DNA from: Excoecaria cochinchinensis
Taxonomy: Eukaryota; Streptophyta; Magnoliopsida; Malpighiales; Euphorbiaceae
Reading direction: 5' to 3'
Assembly: GCA_947683425.1 (NCBI GenBank)
Contig: CANTUQ010000031.1
Coordinates: 1,685,001-1,749,000, forward strand
Length of the DNA: 64,000 nucleotides
Positions within the stretch are counted from its first letter, which is position 1. The number at the start of each line of letters is the position of its first letter. The notes beneath the pieces were generated by a model. That model was given only the letters and a program-made list of their open reading frames with translations. It was not told where the DNA came from and made no database searches. Shown one piece after another: positions 12,345 through 24,537 of the stretch. The translations under genes were made by a program, and so were the position numbers.

Positions 12345-12360
12345 CCAGGCTCTGATACCA
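12345..12360 (-). other. primer-binding site of element A (tRNA-iMet)
   Basis: Minus strand reads TGGTATCAGAGCCTGG, five bases inside the 5' LTR end. It is the complement of the 3' end of plant initiator tRNA-Met, the standard Ty3/gypsy primer. Confidence 0.9.
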
Positions 12361-12754
12361 CTAAATGTAACACCCCTTACCCATACGTAGTAAACCATAC
12401 CGTGATCTGGTGGTTCGCGACGACGGTCAGGGCATTATCGGTCCAAACATATAAAACTTATAAACTTTTAAGCTGAAATCCAAGTTATAAAATTTCTTTC
12501 ATTTCAAGAACTCATTTTTAATTTACTATAAATTCATTACACCAACACACTAAAAAATATACTTATTCAGAATTTACTATAGATAGATCAATTACATTAC
12601 CAAAATCGCTTTTACAAAACTTATAATTCAAAATTACAAATCTTGCATAAATTCTTAAGAGTATACAAATCCTACCCAAAAATCTTTTCATAACCTTGCA
12701 TTGGCCTGGACTGCTGCGGAAAGACTCTCAAAATATCCGATCAATAGCACCTAC

Positions 12755-12793
12755 ACGGATTAAAACAAAATCCATGCTAAGCATAAAGCTTAG
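12755..12793 (-). promoter_or_regulatory. double-hairpin element, A 5' LTR
   Basis: CACGG...CCATG stem followed by CTAAGCATAAAGCTTAG: mirror arrangement of the forward copies, as expected for a minus-strand LTR. Confidence 0.55.
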
Positions 12794-14708
12794 TAAGAAC
12801 CATATAAATAGGGACAACCATTAAGAATGGCCATCAAAAGATTCATAGAAAAGCATAATATAGAAAATATAATCATATCGATTATACAAATTAGATGCTT
12901 TCAAGGAGGTCATCAAGCATAAACACTTACTTCACATAACGACGTTAACAAATCGCTAATACATTAATACACTTTTCCACATCTTATGCATGTCACTCTG
13001 TTCACTTACTCACATTCATTCGGGTTTCCAAAATTCATCACACACATCTTACTTCACAGATGCCTTAACATATAATTTATCCAATCAAAGAGGCATTTAG
13101 ATTACAATAACAAAATACATACTTTCATACAAGTCCTCACATATGTTGACTAATTCATAACTTATTATTCAATTCACATAATCTTGCTCATTTAATGCTA
13201 GCCAGGTCAAGGGGGTGGATAACGAGTAACACATAGATACAAGACAGAAGGATTACAAGGATCCGATACAGAAGGATCACGAGGATCCGGTCGAGGACTT
13301 GATCGGGGTCCAGAACACAGAAGCTGTAGAAAATCAAACTCTATAGGCATGCCTATCTATGCATGACTCGACTATTGCAGGCTATATTATTTGTCCAATT
13401 TATTGTTTAATTATCTGCATAATATAGCATGGTAATTTCAATAAGTAATGTCATATCATTTAATAACTTACTTACTCGTGTAGTATAACATGTTATAGTT
13501 CCCTCATACATTAATTCACGTATAATTCATAAGTGAAAAACCATGCAAAGTATGTTAAATAAGTAAACATTCATAGTACAAAGGAGGGTCGCGCTCGCGA
13601 CAGAGGACTGCCCAACCGAGCTCGGCAGCCGAGCACTCTGTCACACTCGTGACAGTGTGTCACACCCCAATTACGGCCTAGTTGGAATTAGTAACTTTAA
13701 TTAGACTTTGGGATTATTGTGGTAATTTATTCAAGAGAAATAAAAGCAAATGGGTAGCTTTATATTGGAAAAGAGGATGAAATTGCAAGAATTAAAAAAG
13801 TATTAATTGAATAAATTTTATTAGTGACCATTTGGTAATTTAATGAGGACTTATTAGAAGCTTGGTAAGGGCTAGAATGAAAGTCAAGAAAGATGAAAGT
13901 GAGGTCCAATGAATGGCTGCCAAATGGATTAAGTGGGTGACTGCATTAATGGGATTTGAAAGGAAATGGAGAGAGGAAAGGCAGATTTTCTTTTGCTTCC
14001 CTTTGATGCTATCAGCTCCTGCCCTCTTTCCTCACTCTCACGTTCTCTTTCTCCTTCCCATTTCTGCTCTCCCTTGCTTTGCATGTGCTGGCTTTTGGAT
14101 GCTTTGAGCTAGGGTTTGAGTATTGAAGGGTTCTAAGAGGTAAGTAGCTGAAGTTTATTGGGTTTTTAAAAGATATGTTCATGGGTTAATATAGTTGTTT
14201 GTTTGATTGTTTGCAAGAACTTGAAGACAAGAGGAAGGATAAAGGGAAAGGGAAGGTCTGAACTTGAAGGTGTTAGTGGAAGTTTGAGCTCCATATCAGG
14301 TTTGGGAGTTGTACTCTTATGGATGTTGTGATTGGGAGTGTTTTGCCTTCCTCACTTTGGTTCATGTTTTGAGTTTAAATGATGAGGTTGTTTGTAAGCT
14401 TTATATATAAAAATGCATGATTGTTAGAGTATGTGAATATGACTTAAATGCTATGATTAATTTAAGTTTGCATGTTAAGTTGATATGTATTTGTAGTGGA
14501 GATGTAAAGGATTTTGATATCTGATGAATGTTAATGAAAATGGTAAAATTGCATATTTTGATGTTAGATGAGCATGTTTATGGTAAGTCATTTAAGCTTT
14601 CAGGCATGATTTTGGGATTAAGAGTAAGTTTTAATACATGTGAGTTGATTGTGGTTGTTTTGGATTACAAACAGGTAAGCTTTTTCCTAAGTTTCTGTGG
14701 GTCTGTCG

Positions 14709-14955
14709 TGTTACACAGTGGTAAGGGTCACCCCATACCGCCATGTAAAACGCTACTAGTTTGTGAAGTTTTTGTGCCGTCGTGTTACACGGCGGTAAGG
14801 GTTACCCCATACCGCCGTGTAAATGTCTACTGGAGTGTGTTCTATTGTTTTACACGGCGGTAATGGGTACTCCATACCGCCGTGTAAATCGTTACTAGAA
14901 GTTTATTTTCAGCTTCTACCCGGCGGTAAGGGCGAACCATACCGCCGTGTAAACC
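14709..14955. repeat. palindrome array, TTACACGGCGGTA type (LTR C)
   Basis: Four long imperfect inverted repeats, each with arms TTACACGGCGGTA and TACCGCCGTGTAA around GGG/CCC centres, separated by about 40 bp of unrelated sequence. LTR H carries the same type at 42113-42340. Confidence 0.85.
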
Positions 14956-15568
14956 CTGGTTCCTCTTTTTGAGATGTTTTTATGGGTAATTTGCATTTGG
15001 GTCTTTATTATGGGTTCATAGTTAATAAGTTTATCATATTATAATACTTATGATCATGTAAGATATGGTTGTCTTATGTCATGAGGTTTTAACTATAAGC
15101 TAAATGATAATAAATGTTTTTTCTATATATGACTATTATGTATGTGATGTAAATGTATGTGAGTCACTAAATTGGGAGTTTATGATTGATTACAGTGGTA
15201 AATGATTTATATGTCGTGGTTTAAGAGTATTATTGTGATGCCCTTTTCCCACATCAGACTAGCTTAGCTAATCATAGTTAGAGAAGGCCGTACACACACA
15301 CACAGAACACACGCATAACCTTATGAAAACCTAAACAAAAAGATTTCATCACATACGATCATACATCATATATACTTATACCACTGCTTTGTTACTATTC
15401 TTAGTTATCTCATTATTACATGCCTTTACATATCTGATACACATAGTAATTATACAAAAGTCTATACAAAATTCCGGAGTAACAAACCCCAAAACCTACA
15501 CTATCAACTTCCTATTGTTGACCATCGATATGCGGGCGCATCCTTCGGTCACCTCTTGTCCGTACCGG

Positions 15569-15608
15569 CACGGATTAGAGTAAACCCGTGCTAAGCGATA
15601 ACGCTTAG
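15569..15608 (-). promoter_or_regulatory. double-hairpin element in LTR D'
   Basis: CACGG...CCGTG directly followed by CTAAGCG-ATAA-CGCTTAG and TGGGG: perfect 7-bp stem in the second hairpin. Confidence 0.65.
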
Positions 15609-16400
15609 TGGGGAACATATATAACAAGTAATTTATCACACTAACATGGTTATCACACATTGCATGCTAAGAATCATACTTAATTAAGAATCACTTCATC
15701 AAAATCCATTCCATGCATAACATGGTTTAAAACTATATTCAATCATAAAACAACATTCACATATTCACGTATTCACATCGCATACTATATTGTATCGCAT
15801 TCATTTCCACTTATTAATTAGTTGATTAGCCTGCAAACTAGCGACGCGGATAACGGGTATCGTATTGGTACCACTCAGGTACTAGAATCTCATCGAGATT
15901 ACATTTACGCATTGGTACCCTCAGCTACTTAACATCAATCAACTTATAATAAAATCTAGCAAGGATTATTCGCATTGTTTTCGCATTGTGATTCCCATGG
16001 AATCAGACACATTAAACGCATGGGGCTGCAGCACTTGACCCTATAGGCATGCCTAACTATCCACTACTTGACGCGTAGGCTTAGGTTGTTAAACATATTA
16101 TTCAGTTCACATTAATCACTTTTCACATCACATATGTTGATAGCTAACATCACATTCACTTTACACATTCGCATTAGCACATAGCTATACATTTCATTTG
16201 CATACTCAATATGTTTCCAAACTCATTCTTCATAGTTAATAATCACATATTTGATTGCATTCAAGAATCATCATGTAGTATGCAATTGTACATTACCTAA
16301 TTCACACATAATACTTACTCATAATGTCCTTCATTTCAGCTCAAACCCTTGCCATTTGAAAGGCCAAACGTATTAGGGGTATATTGCCAAAACAGGGTAG

Positions 16401-16640
16401 GTCACGGTCACAATCAACTTGATTGCCACCGTGACATGTTCCCAATTCTCAGCAAAATGCTACTTGAGGGTATGTCACGGTCATAATCAATTTGATTGTC
16501 ACTGTGACATATCATATTTTGTAGGGAAGAATGCTTTCTTGGATACCTCACGGTCACAATCAATTTGATTGTCACCGTGACATACCCAATTCAGCTAGGC
16601 AGAATAGAACTCCAGCATACCTCACGGTCACAAGTGACCC
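16401..16640. repeat. palindrome array, GTCACGGTCACAATC type (LTR D')
   Basis: Three hairpins with arms CACGGTCACAATCAA and TTGATTGTCACCGTG, spaced about 75 bp, plus a fourth half-copy at 16621-16640. The same type occurs in A (9215-9330, 29350-29455) and Z (61221-61330). Confidence 0.85.
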
Positions 16641-18863
16641 ATGCAAGATTCCAATTCCACATTCTATTCCCATCTCCTTTCAAGGACTTCCAACCCATTT
16701 TCCTTTTTAACAAATTAACCCAACTCATCGACCACATACCCAATTGGCACATACCTGATTTCCATCTTGACATTGGCATTCACTCATAGCATAAATCATA
16801 ATCATATTCATTATACACATAGCATACATATTCTCAAACAACCTTTCCACAAAGCCTATCAATTTCATGCTCAAGGCCATTACTTCTCATATACACGTGA
16901 TTCATACCAAATTCATATTCAAGCAACACAATTTTCATAGTTATACAGCTAGGGTTTGTTCCCAAACCTTATTGCCTTAGCTCCTAATCTCGACGAATGC
17001 TCGGTTCTCCGATTACAGCTTTCCCTTTATCCTTCTTCACTTCTTCAACTAGCAAGACTAGTCCAATTCAAGAATTAAACATAATCCATCAATTCTCATT
17101 CCAATACCAAATCAAAACTAAGAAGAAGAGTAGAAGATGAGAACAAGCATTCATAATCACTTACCTCTTAAGTCCAACAACTTAACTCTTGAGCAACTTA
17201 GCAACTTGAACTTCTAAACAATTATGCAATTTGATTAAGAGACTAAAGAAACTACTCACACGGCAAGAGGAGGTAGAAAAAACAGAAAATGACTCAATCC
17301 TCACAAATGGGTCATTACCCTCCTCAAGAGACCTTTGCATGCAAAAGTGGAGTTGGCTTACTCTCAAGAAGCCACACGGATTCCACTCACAAATCATCCT
17401 CCCCCAACTGATTCTTACATTATTTTATTCCTAATTAAACCATCATTAAGTGACCTAATTAGCCCTTAAACCATTCCTAACTTAATCTCATAAATATACC
17501 AATAAGCCACTAAACTATCCACTCAACTTTCAATCAAGTCCTGCCTTCATTTCAATTTAGTCCAAACCTCACATTCAATTCACACACACATGCGAATTCA
17601 AGTTAATTCTTTTAGGGTACAAGTCCGACCATGAGAATTATACATGTATGCACAAATTATATGTTTACTTTTATAATATACACTACTATATGACAATGAG
17701 CTTAGTATGTGGAGGTATTAAATTCTTGAGCCTGATCAGTCATAGTTAGTGGATAAGATAAGCGCTTATCTAGGGTATAAGTATATGTGTGAGTGCAGCT
17801 GCTGTAACACCCCGAAATCACCCTAGAAGAGTGAGTCTTGTGTGTGTGTAAATATGTGTGGTTTATTTTGAGCATGTGTTTATTTTTAGTTAAATCAATT
17901 TGTTATTATGCTTTAGTTGGGTTGTGTTCTAGTGTGAGTGAGTGTATTAGAGTAGTGTGTGTGTTGTGGGCTATAATTAGGTGTGAGTGAGTGTATGGGA
18001 GTAGTGTAGGATTAAGAGATTAGTCTTGAGTGTAGCTTGAAGGATGGGAGTTAGGTACAGTTAGTATGTAGCCCAATGGGGAGTTGCCATGTGGCATGGG
18101 AGAGAGAAGAAAAGGGACAGCAGTTCTTCTCCTTTATTATTATCCCGTTTTCTTCTTTTTTTCCTTCTCTTCCCATTACTTCTTCATCCTCTTCTTCTTT
18201 CTCTTTGTTTCTTTCTATAGTTATTCTTTTGTTGGCATTGGGTGAGCTGTGGTGAGTTGGGGATACCTTGAGTTGGTTGGTAAGTTTGTAATTTAGTGTC
18301 CTTCCTTATTCTTTTCTTTGAGTGAGCTTTATACCTAAGTGTGTGTATTTGAGTTTGAATTCTGGATTTTGCTGGGTTTTGTGGCTCAGAGAGTCCGCCT
18401 AAGGAGACAAAAGGCAAGGATATCGCGAGTGGTAGTGGAGCTCGAGATTGAAGCACCATATTTTGAGGTTTGGGAATGTTTGTGTATTTTGTGCATTTTG
18501 TGTATTTTGATGATTTATGTATTATGATTGGAATTCATACTATGGGTTGTGTGTTTTGGCTTCTATGAGTTATGGGTATTGTTTAATTTCAGTTGAGAAG
18601 CATGGGTTGTGAAGGATGGAGTTAAAATGTGGAAATTTTGCATGTTTTTTTAGAAATTGCTAGTTTGAGAACTTTTGGATTTTGATTTTGTGATTTGCTT
18701 GATTTGATGACAATATTGAGTTCAAAGGGCATGTTTATGTTATGTATAATGGTTTGAATGAAGGATTTTACTTAGAACTGAGTTTTGGAATCAAATGAGT
18801 GAGTGGATGAAAGTGGAGAATGAATTTCTACAGATTTTGGCGTTGGGAGTGGAAATCCCGACT

Positions 18864-19169
18864 CTGTCGCGAGTTCACGACAGAGCTCAGTGATCTCTGT
18901 CCCATCGCGCGCACCGAGCTGCGAGCGGCCGGGCGTGCGCAGTGGGGACTCCCTGTTGCGAACGCGACGCCGTCGCGATCACGACAGAGAGCTCAGCATT
19001 TGGCCAAGCTTCTATCATGAGCGCGTGCCTGGGCGCGAGCCCACGATAGCTCTTGCGGGTACTCACTGTCGCGGGCGTGACGCTTGTCGCGAGCGTGACA
19101 GTGAGATCTATTTTTATCTCCACGCGAGCGCGATAGGAGGCCAACTTCGCGTATGTCGCGAGCGCGACA
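18864..19169. repeat. palindrome array, TGTCGCGAGCGCGACA type (E 5' LTR)
   Basis: About eight degenerate copies of TGTCGCGAGCGCGACA and half-sites. The matching array in the 3' LTR is 26293-26597, with many substitutions inside arms but an overall pairing pattern that remains. Confidence 0.85.
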
Positions 19170-19808
19170 CCCTCTAGCTTTTCTTTTTGACTTCTCTTTT
19201 ATGATTACAATACTTAACTTTCCAATTTGTATTACTTATAGAATTATGTATAGTCTATATATATATATAAATTTGTTTATATGCTTCTACATCATGAATA
19301 AAACATGATGCAATCATATGTTATGAACTAAAATGTGTCTTGGATGATGCATGACCTACTAGAGTCGAATACGTGGATAGTTAGGCAAGCCTAATAGAGC
19401 TAGTGTTGCTGCAGCTAGTGTATGATTTGGACCTCGATCAGGTCCCCCGACTAGATATTTGTGATCCTTCTGTCTTAGATCTTATTTAAGATCCCACGCG
19501 AAAATGATTTTGGAACAAAATTAAAAGATTGTTTTGATACCCTCGGGTATCTACGTGTTATGAGAATACTGTTAACACCTTCGGGTATGTATGCGTACTC
19601 GTTATCCACTGTTTTGATATAGCAGATGCAATAGTGTTATTTGTTATTATGTGTGAATTTCTGAATTATTGCTTAGTGGAAATAATATGATTATAGTGTT
19701 GTTTTGCGTTAAGTTAATTTATGACATCTTAACAATTAACTGTGCCATTCGCTTGTGATTATTTGTTGACGCCACTATGAGTGGTCGTTGTGCATCTTTG
19801 TTTCCCCA

Positions 19809-19845
19809 CTAAGCGATTTTCGCTTAGCACGGGTGTTTATCCGTG
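19809..19845 (+). promoter_or_regulatory. double-hairpin element in E 5' LTR
   Basis: CTAAGCG-ATTTT-CGCTTAG followed at once by CACGG...CCGTG and CAGGTG. The 3' LTR copy (27238-27275) has a damaged first stem but keeps the second. Confidence 0.7.
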
Positions 19846-20288
19846 CAGGTGTGAAAGGTTTTGAAGGGTTGAACCGAGGGTTTCGCATCAGCAGGGCCAA
19901 CACAACTAGTGGATAGAAGATTTTGTAATTAGGCCTTGTATTCTTTTTGTATATATATTATAGTCTTGTACTATTTAACCAATGTAAAGATATTTTATAA
20001 ATGATTTTTTTACTAGTATATGTAATCATTCTGTGGTGCTGAGGCACTTTTGTATATTTTGGAATATGTAAAGCCACTTTTGTCATATTAATGAAATGCA
20101 ATATTTTGCTCCATGGTCATTTCTCAGATAAATTTTGAAATTTTAATTTGTTCATTTGTATATGTAATTGGTGTGCAATGATTGATTCTGTTTGAGCGTC
20201 TGTGGGTGGCAACCCTTATCTACCGGGGACCTTCATCCTCTTCGTAGGGTGAAGTTCTCTACGTGTAAGTAAAGGGTGTTACATTTTG

Positions 20289-20300
20289 TGATATCAGAGC
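20289..20300 (+). other. primer-binding site of element E (tRNA-iMet)
   Basis: TGATATCAGAGC, one mismatch to TGGTATCAGAGC, five bases after the 5' LTR end at 20283. Confidence 0.85.
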
Positions 20301-20392
20301 AATAGGTTTAGACGTTTTTGGGCTAGAGTATCATAGAAAGTCTGTTCGAGTTGTGTTGGCCTGATGCGAACTGTGTTTTGTGTGTTGTAGCT

Positions 20393-21352
20393 ATGGAGTC
20401 TGCTCGTGGATCGCTTGAGGGCTCAGCCGAGAGTGCGAATCCCCAAGAGCAAGATCCATCGGTTTTGGGTCCGGCTCAACCTCCTAGGGTTCCACCAGAG
20501 ACCCCTGCGGTTCTTTTTGAAGTGATGCTTAAGATATCCCAACATACGGCCAGGGTGTTGGAGAGAGTAACTGCACTTAGGGCACCTATTGAGAATATGA
20601 GGAAGTATGGAGCTGAGAATTTCTTTGGCACCAGTTTAGATGAATCAGATAAAGCTGAGATGTGGATTGATAAAGTGAAGCGGGTGTTAAGGGAAATCAG
20701 ATGTCCTCCAGATACAGAAGTGGAATGTGTAGTGTCACTATTGCAAGGTTCTGCGTATGACTGGTGGAGGTTAGTGCTCAGTCAGCCCCAGCTTCCTGAG
20801 CCATTGTCATGGGGGTTCTTTGAGAAGGAGTTCCAATATAAGTATGTAACTAAGGCCTTCAAAAATGCCAGATGGGCACAGTTCTTGAGTCTCAGGCAGA
20901 GGGTAATGTCAGTGGCAGACTATGAGAATGAGTTCAATAGACTTAGTAAGTATGCACCGCCAGGAGTTTTTACTAATGAGTTTCGGTGTCAACATTTTGA
21001 GGTGGGTTTGAATGAATCTTTGAAGGGAATGCTAGTTTCTTTGATGTCTGCCCCGAATGTTAGCTATTATCAGCTGGTTCAGGCGGCTTTGAGAGCGGAG
21101 CGATCAGAGAATGTTTTGAGGGAGAAAGCTTTGAGGAAGAAGACTTCCAGAGGTAGTTCTTCTTCAGGGAAAAAATCAAGAGAATCTCTAGGGAATACTG
21201 TTGGTGAGTCTCCTCCTAGTCTGGCTAATAGAGGTAGGAGGCAGGACTCTTCTAGAGGATCAGGCATGGGTAGAGGAAGCTCTGGAGGTAGAGGTGTTGG
21301 TGCGCCTCAATGCTCTCATTGCAGTAAGCGCCATTGGGGAGAATGTAGATAG
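20393..21352 (+). CDS. Gag of element E (capsid region plus first Cys box), ends at a premature stop
   Basis: Retrotransposon Gag assembles the virus-like particle that packages element RNA. The start ATG at 20393 (MESARGS) is chosen because it follows the PBS leader and matches the MDPE/MESD-type starts of D and K; 319 codons follow. Seen: an acidic, Pro-rich N-terminus, the motif ERVTA, then the capsid fold with FFGTSLDE, AYDWWR, FEKEF, YENEFNRLSKYAP and ALRAERS. A basic Ser/Arg/Gly-rich tail leads to CSHCSKRHWGEC. A TAG stop at 21350 falls before the true zinc knuckle CFKCDSTDHFLVNC (about 21367-21408), which continues in the same frame. Family Gag-Pol is normally one long frame, so this stop is probably a decay mutation. 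Lineage looks Tekay/Del-like. Confidence 0.88.
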   Translation: MESARGSLEGSAESANPQEQDPSVLGPAQPPRVPPETPAVLFEVMLKISQHTARVLERVTALRAPIENMRKYGAENFFGTSLDESDKAEMWIDKVKRVLREIRCPPDTEVECVVSLLQGSAYDWWRLVLSQPQLPEPLSWGFFEKEFQYKYVTKAFKNARWAQFLSLRQRVMSVADYENEFNRLSKYAPPGVFTNEFRCQHFEVGLNESLKGMLVSLMSAPNVSYYQLVQAALRAERSENVLREKALRKKTSRGSSSSGKKSRESLGNTVGESPPSLANRGRRQDSSRGSGMGRGSSGGRGVGAPQCSHCSKRHWGECR

Positions 21353-22396
21353 CTGACTGAAGGATGCTTCAAGTGTGATAGTACGGATCATTTCCTTGTT
21401 AATTGTTTGAATCTGCGTGAGAATGCTCCAGGTCAACAAGAGGGTAGTCGAGCAGGTTCTAATGCTCCCTAAGGAACCCGTGGTAAAGGTAGAGGGTGGT
21501 GGACGGGCTCGGGAGAGAGAACTATCTGAGTCTGTGGATCGCCCCATTCCGACAGCTGGCAGAGCTTATGCCATGAAAGCCAGGGATGAGCAGCACGCAC
21601 TGGAAGTAATTGTTGGTAAGTTTTTATTGTTTGATTCTGAAGTGTATGTTCTGATAGATCCGGGTTCTACTCATTCTTACTTGTGTTCTAGTAAGTTGGG
21701 TGTTAGTTTGGGAAGTGACGAAAAATTGGATTATGAGATTTGTGTGTCTAGTCTGTTGGGTCAGAGTGTTGCTGTGAATCAAGTTTATCGGAATTGTCCC
21801 TTAAGAATTCAAGGTACAAAGTTTATAGTTGATTTGATTCGGTTGCCATTTCATGAGTTTGATGTTATTTTGGGGATGGATTGGTTAGCTAAGCATCGAG
21901 CTATAGTGGATTGTCACAGGAAGGTTGTGATTCTCAAAGATAAAGATCAGTTACCTGTAGTTGTAAAAGGTGAGGGAAGTAGTTCGTTACATAATGTCAT
22001 TTCAGCAATGAAGGCTATGAGGTTCATGAGGAAAGGATGTGAAGCGTATTTGGTACTAGTTCTGGATTCGCGCAGAGGGCAAGTTAAAGTGCAAGATATT
22101 CCGATCGTGAGGGAATTTGAAGATGTATTTTTGGAAGAGTTACCGGGGCTACCTCAAGAGAGGGAAATAGAGTTGTCAATGGAGATTGTACCGGGAGCAT
22201 CTCCGATTTCTAAGGCTCCGTATCGGATGGCTCCAGTGGAACTAAAAGAACTGAAGAGTCAGTTGCAAGAACTCTTGGATAAAGAATTTATCTGGCCTAG
22301 TGTGTCTCCGTAGGGTGCTCTGGTCTTGTTCCTTAAAAAGAAAGACAGAACATTGCAGATGTGTATAGACTACAGGCAGCTTAACAAGATTACGGT
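21353..22396 (+). pseudogene. Element E zinc knuckle, aspartic protease and start of RT
   Basis: Continuation of the E polyprotein. The zinc knuckle CFKCDSTDHFLVNC is in the gag frame; the main open part runs 21417-22313 in another frame, so a frameshift lies near 21410-21470. The protease keeps its catalytic triad region, LIDPGSTHSY (about 21651-21680), and the downstream ILGMDWL loop. The RT N-terminus shows FEDVFLEELPGLP, APYRMAP and ELLDKEFIWPSVSP, then a stop at 22311-22313 and VDYRQLN-like CIDYRQLNKIT just before the break at 22396. The break is the insertion point of LTR fragment J. No RT palm motif remains, so the element cannot reverse-transcribe itself. Confidence 0.88.
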
Positions 22397-24537
22397 TGTA
22401 ACACCCCCACCACCGCCCCCGTTGGAAGGACGCCAGCAGGCGCGCTACCCGACACTCACTCACACGGATATGCACATGCACTACGCGGAAGCATACATTC
22501 ATACATAAATACGGGGTAATTAAAAACTTGACTTACCTTGCGGGCACAGACTGATCATGCAATAACTCACACACACGCAGGCACTAAGAGGAGGCATAAA
22601 CACATGCACACATATGATCATACAGCGGAAGCATAAAGTGAATGATAAAACAAAGGGCTAATTAATACAGAAATATAATAACATTACAACCTCCAAAATA
22701 TTACATTTAGAATCTTACATATATGATTACAAATACAAAAGGCTACAGAAATACAAAAGCCAAAATGCAGAAGCTGAACAAAATACAAAACTTCTAACTC
22801 CTATGTGGCCGACCTTGCAGATGCGCGACTCGATCTGAACACATCCTGCCACCTGCACGGGAAAAGAGCCCGTGTTAAGCGATAACGCTTAGTGGGGAGA
22901 ACACACAAGCAATATGGACGGCCATTCACAATGGTCGCCAAGGCATAACACATTCACAATGGTTGATGCGAACATTCATAACACATATAGAATCAGACTT
23001 GCATAGTAAAGGCATTAATTCAAAAACTCATAACCATAACCACATACTTACGGAGGAAAAGGCCAAAACAGACATAATACAATACACGATACAAGTATCA
23101 TCATGCAGAACTACATACAATATCACATGCATAAACCTACCAAGGTATCGAATATCAGCACCTTACCGTGCGAAGTCACATGAGATTTACACATGCCATT
23201 GTCATAACCAAGTACCCATGCATTAACTGAAAACCCATTCAAATATGATACAATTACTAGATAATAACGTACCAACTATTATGCTAAGAACACTATCTAT
23301 CTAACCTACTTTTGTCATGCCATACATACACACTAGCCAAAACCCAAGGGACAAAATCCAAAGCACCACACTTCCGCTGCGCAACTCAAATACATAAAAT
23401 ATCATGCCAGAAACCCTCCAATAGAAGAGACCGAATACATAATCACATTCATAACATCACCATGCGAAAAGTACAGTTAAATCTTACATACTTATCGTCA
23501 CAACTGATCCGATTCACATGCTTATATACAATAAAACCATGCTTGAGTCACATACGTAAATACATTAGTCGAATTACACTCAAAGCATTCTGAAATTTAT
23601 AACACATCACATGACAAGTGCGGATAATGGTGTCAGATATAAAATCATGCTTGCATAACAAAGAAATACATTCCGAAGCTCAAACCCAAGTTCATGTACG
23701 TATGGACTGATTCCTCAAATCCTTCTCATGCTCATTCGGATGTCACATTCATATAGTTATTTTAAAGCAAAACAAACAACAAAGCACCTGCTGACTCATA
23801 ATAGTGGATAACGAGTATACTATCACCACCTTACGGGTGCGTATCGAACTATCACCACCTTACGGGTGCGAATCGAATACTATCATATAATTTTATTCAA
23901 AACATTTTCTGAAGGAAATCTTAAACAAGATCCAAACACATTAAAAAGGATCGCGAGGATCCGAGAACATAAAGGGTTCGCGAGGAACCAAACGGGGGAC
24001 CTGATCAGGGTCCAAACATTCAAAGGGCTGCAGCTAAGAGACTCTATTAGGCATGCCTAACTATCCACTAGACTGACTCTTGCAGGTCATGCGTAAAAGA
24101 ATTCACGTTTCGAATCACATAATGCATAAGCCAGAGTACAATAGACATAAAAATATGTTACTAAAATCAGTCATGCATCATACAATTCATATTGCAAAGC
24201 GTATAATTTAACATATTACATTCATATAATTCATAACACTGTCCATGCATAATACATTAAATTTTATTAATATACTTCATAAAATAGTCCAAGTATAAAC
24301 CTAAAGGCATCACAAGTTCGGAATTCAAACATTGGGATCACAAAAGAAAACTCAATTTTGGAAACTAGGGAGTGTCGCGATAGCGACGAATGTCGCGCTC
24401 GCGACAGAGCCGACTTGCCCCAGGTCGCGATCACGATAACCTTCGCAATCTCGCGAGGCAACTAGGGCATCTCGCTGTTACGCTTGCTACAGTGAGCTGC
24501 CACCCCAAACAATTCGGAAACCGAGCTCTCTGTCGCG
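22397..24537 (-). mobile_element. LTR fragment J (minus strand, K family) inside E
   Basis: Starts TGTAACACCCCC followed by CCCCGTTGGAAGG, matching the left end of the K LTRs (46702, 51569). Shared landmarks in the same order: the double hairpin 22856-22892, GACCTGATCAGGGTCC near 24000, ATTAGGCATGCCTAACTATCC near 24050 and a TCGCG palindrome array 24373-24536. It stops abruptly in that array and joins integrase coding sequence at about 24538. The K LTR continues for about 1.9 kb more, so J has lost its distal half together with E RT-INT. An older, diverged relative of K. Confidence 0.85.
22856..22892 (-). promoter_or_regulatory. double-hairpin element in J
   Basis: CACGGG...CCCGTG followed by TTAAGCG-ATAA-CGCTTAG, then TGGGG. 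In the first stem the pairing is extended to six pairs compared with K. Confidence 0.65.

Larger units (their letters stand above)
10721..12365 (-). mobile_element. internal region of element A (LARD-like, no gag or pol)
   Basis: This 1,645-bp interval lies between the two A LTRs. On the minus strand it begins with the PBS (12345-12360) and ends with a purine tract (10721-10740). I find no capsid, zinc knuckle, protease, RT or integrase motif; the longest reading frame (11963-12196, minus, 77 codons) resembles nothing I know. This fits a large retrotransposon derivative that depends on proteins from other elements. Whether it once carried gag cannot be told from the sequence. Confidence 0.75.
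15234..17636 (-). mobile_element. solo LTR D' (minus strand) inserted in LTR C
   Basis: Starts TGTGATGCCC; on the minus strand it ends in GGGCATCACA like the D 5' LTR end (GGGCGTCACA at 45004). The other end, minus strand TCTCATGGTCGG, corresponds to TGTAATGGTCGG at 42473 with two terminal changes. A perfect 5-bp duplication ATTAT (15229-15233 and 17637-17641) fixes both borders. It is 2,403 bp with no internal region, so a solo LTR. It contains the double hairpin 15569-15608, CTATAGGCATGCCTA near 16040, the array 16401-16640 and a minus-strand AG|GTAAGT at about 17164. Related to, but clearly diverged from, the D LTR. Confidence 0.88.
17803..20283 (+). repeat. 5' LTR of element E
   Basis: TGTAACACCCCGAAA...GGGTGTTACA. 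Contains a pyrimidine tract (18110-18230), a splice-donor-like G|GTAAGT at 18280, an exon-like purine-rich stretch 18390-18470, the palindrome array 18864-19169, the double hairpin 19809-19845 and AT-rich TTTTTGTATATATATTATAG after it, where a poly(A) signal would be expected. Confidence 0.92.

Noticed and set aside
12345..12360. tRNA-like sequence
   Set aside because: Only the 3'-end complement of tRNA-iMet is present, at PBS position; no cloverleaf. Same for 20289, 45010, 51548 and 62786.
20351..20392. Earlier start codon for the E gag frame
   Set aside because: The ATG at 20393 matches the N-termini of D and K; the 14 extra residues lie in the untranslated leader.
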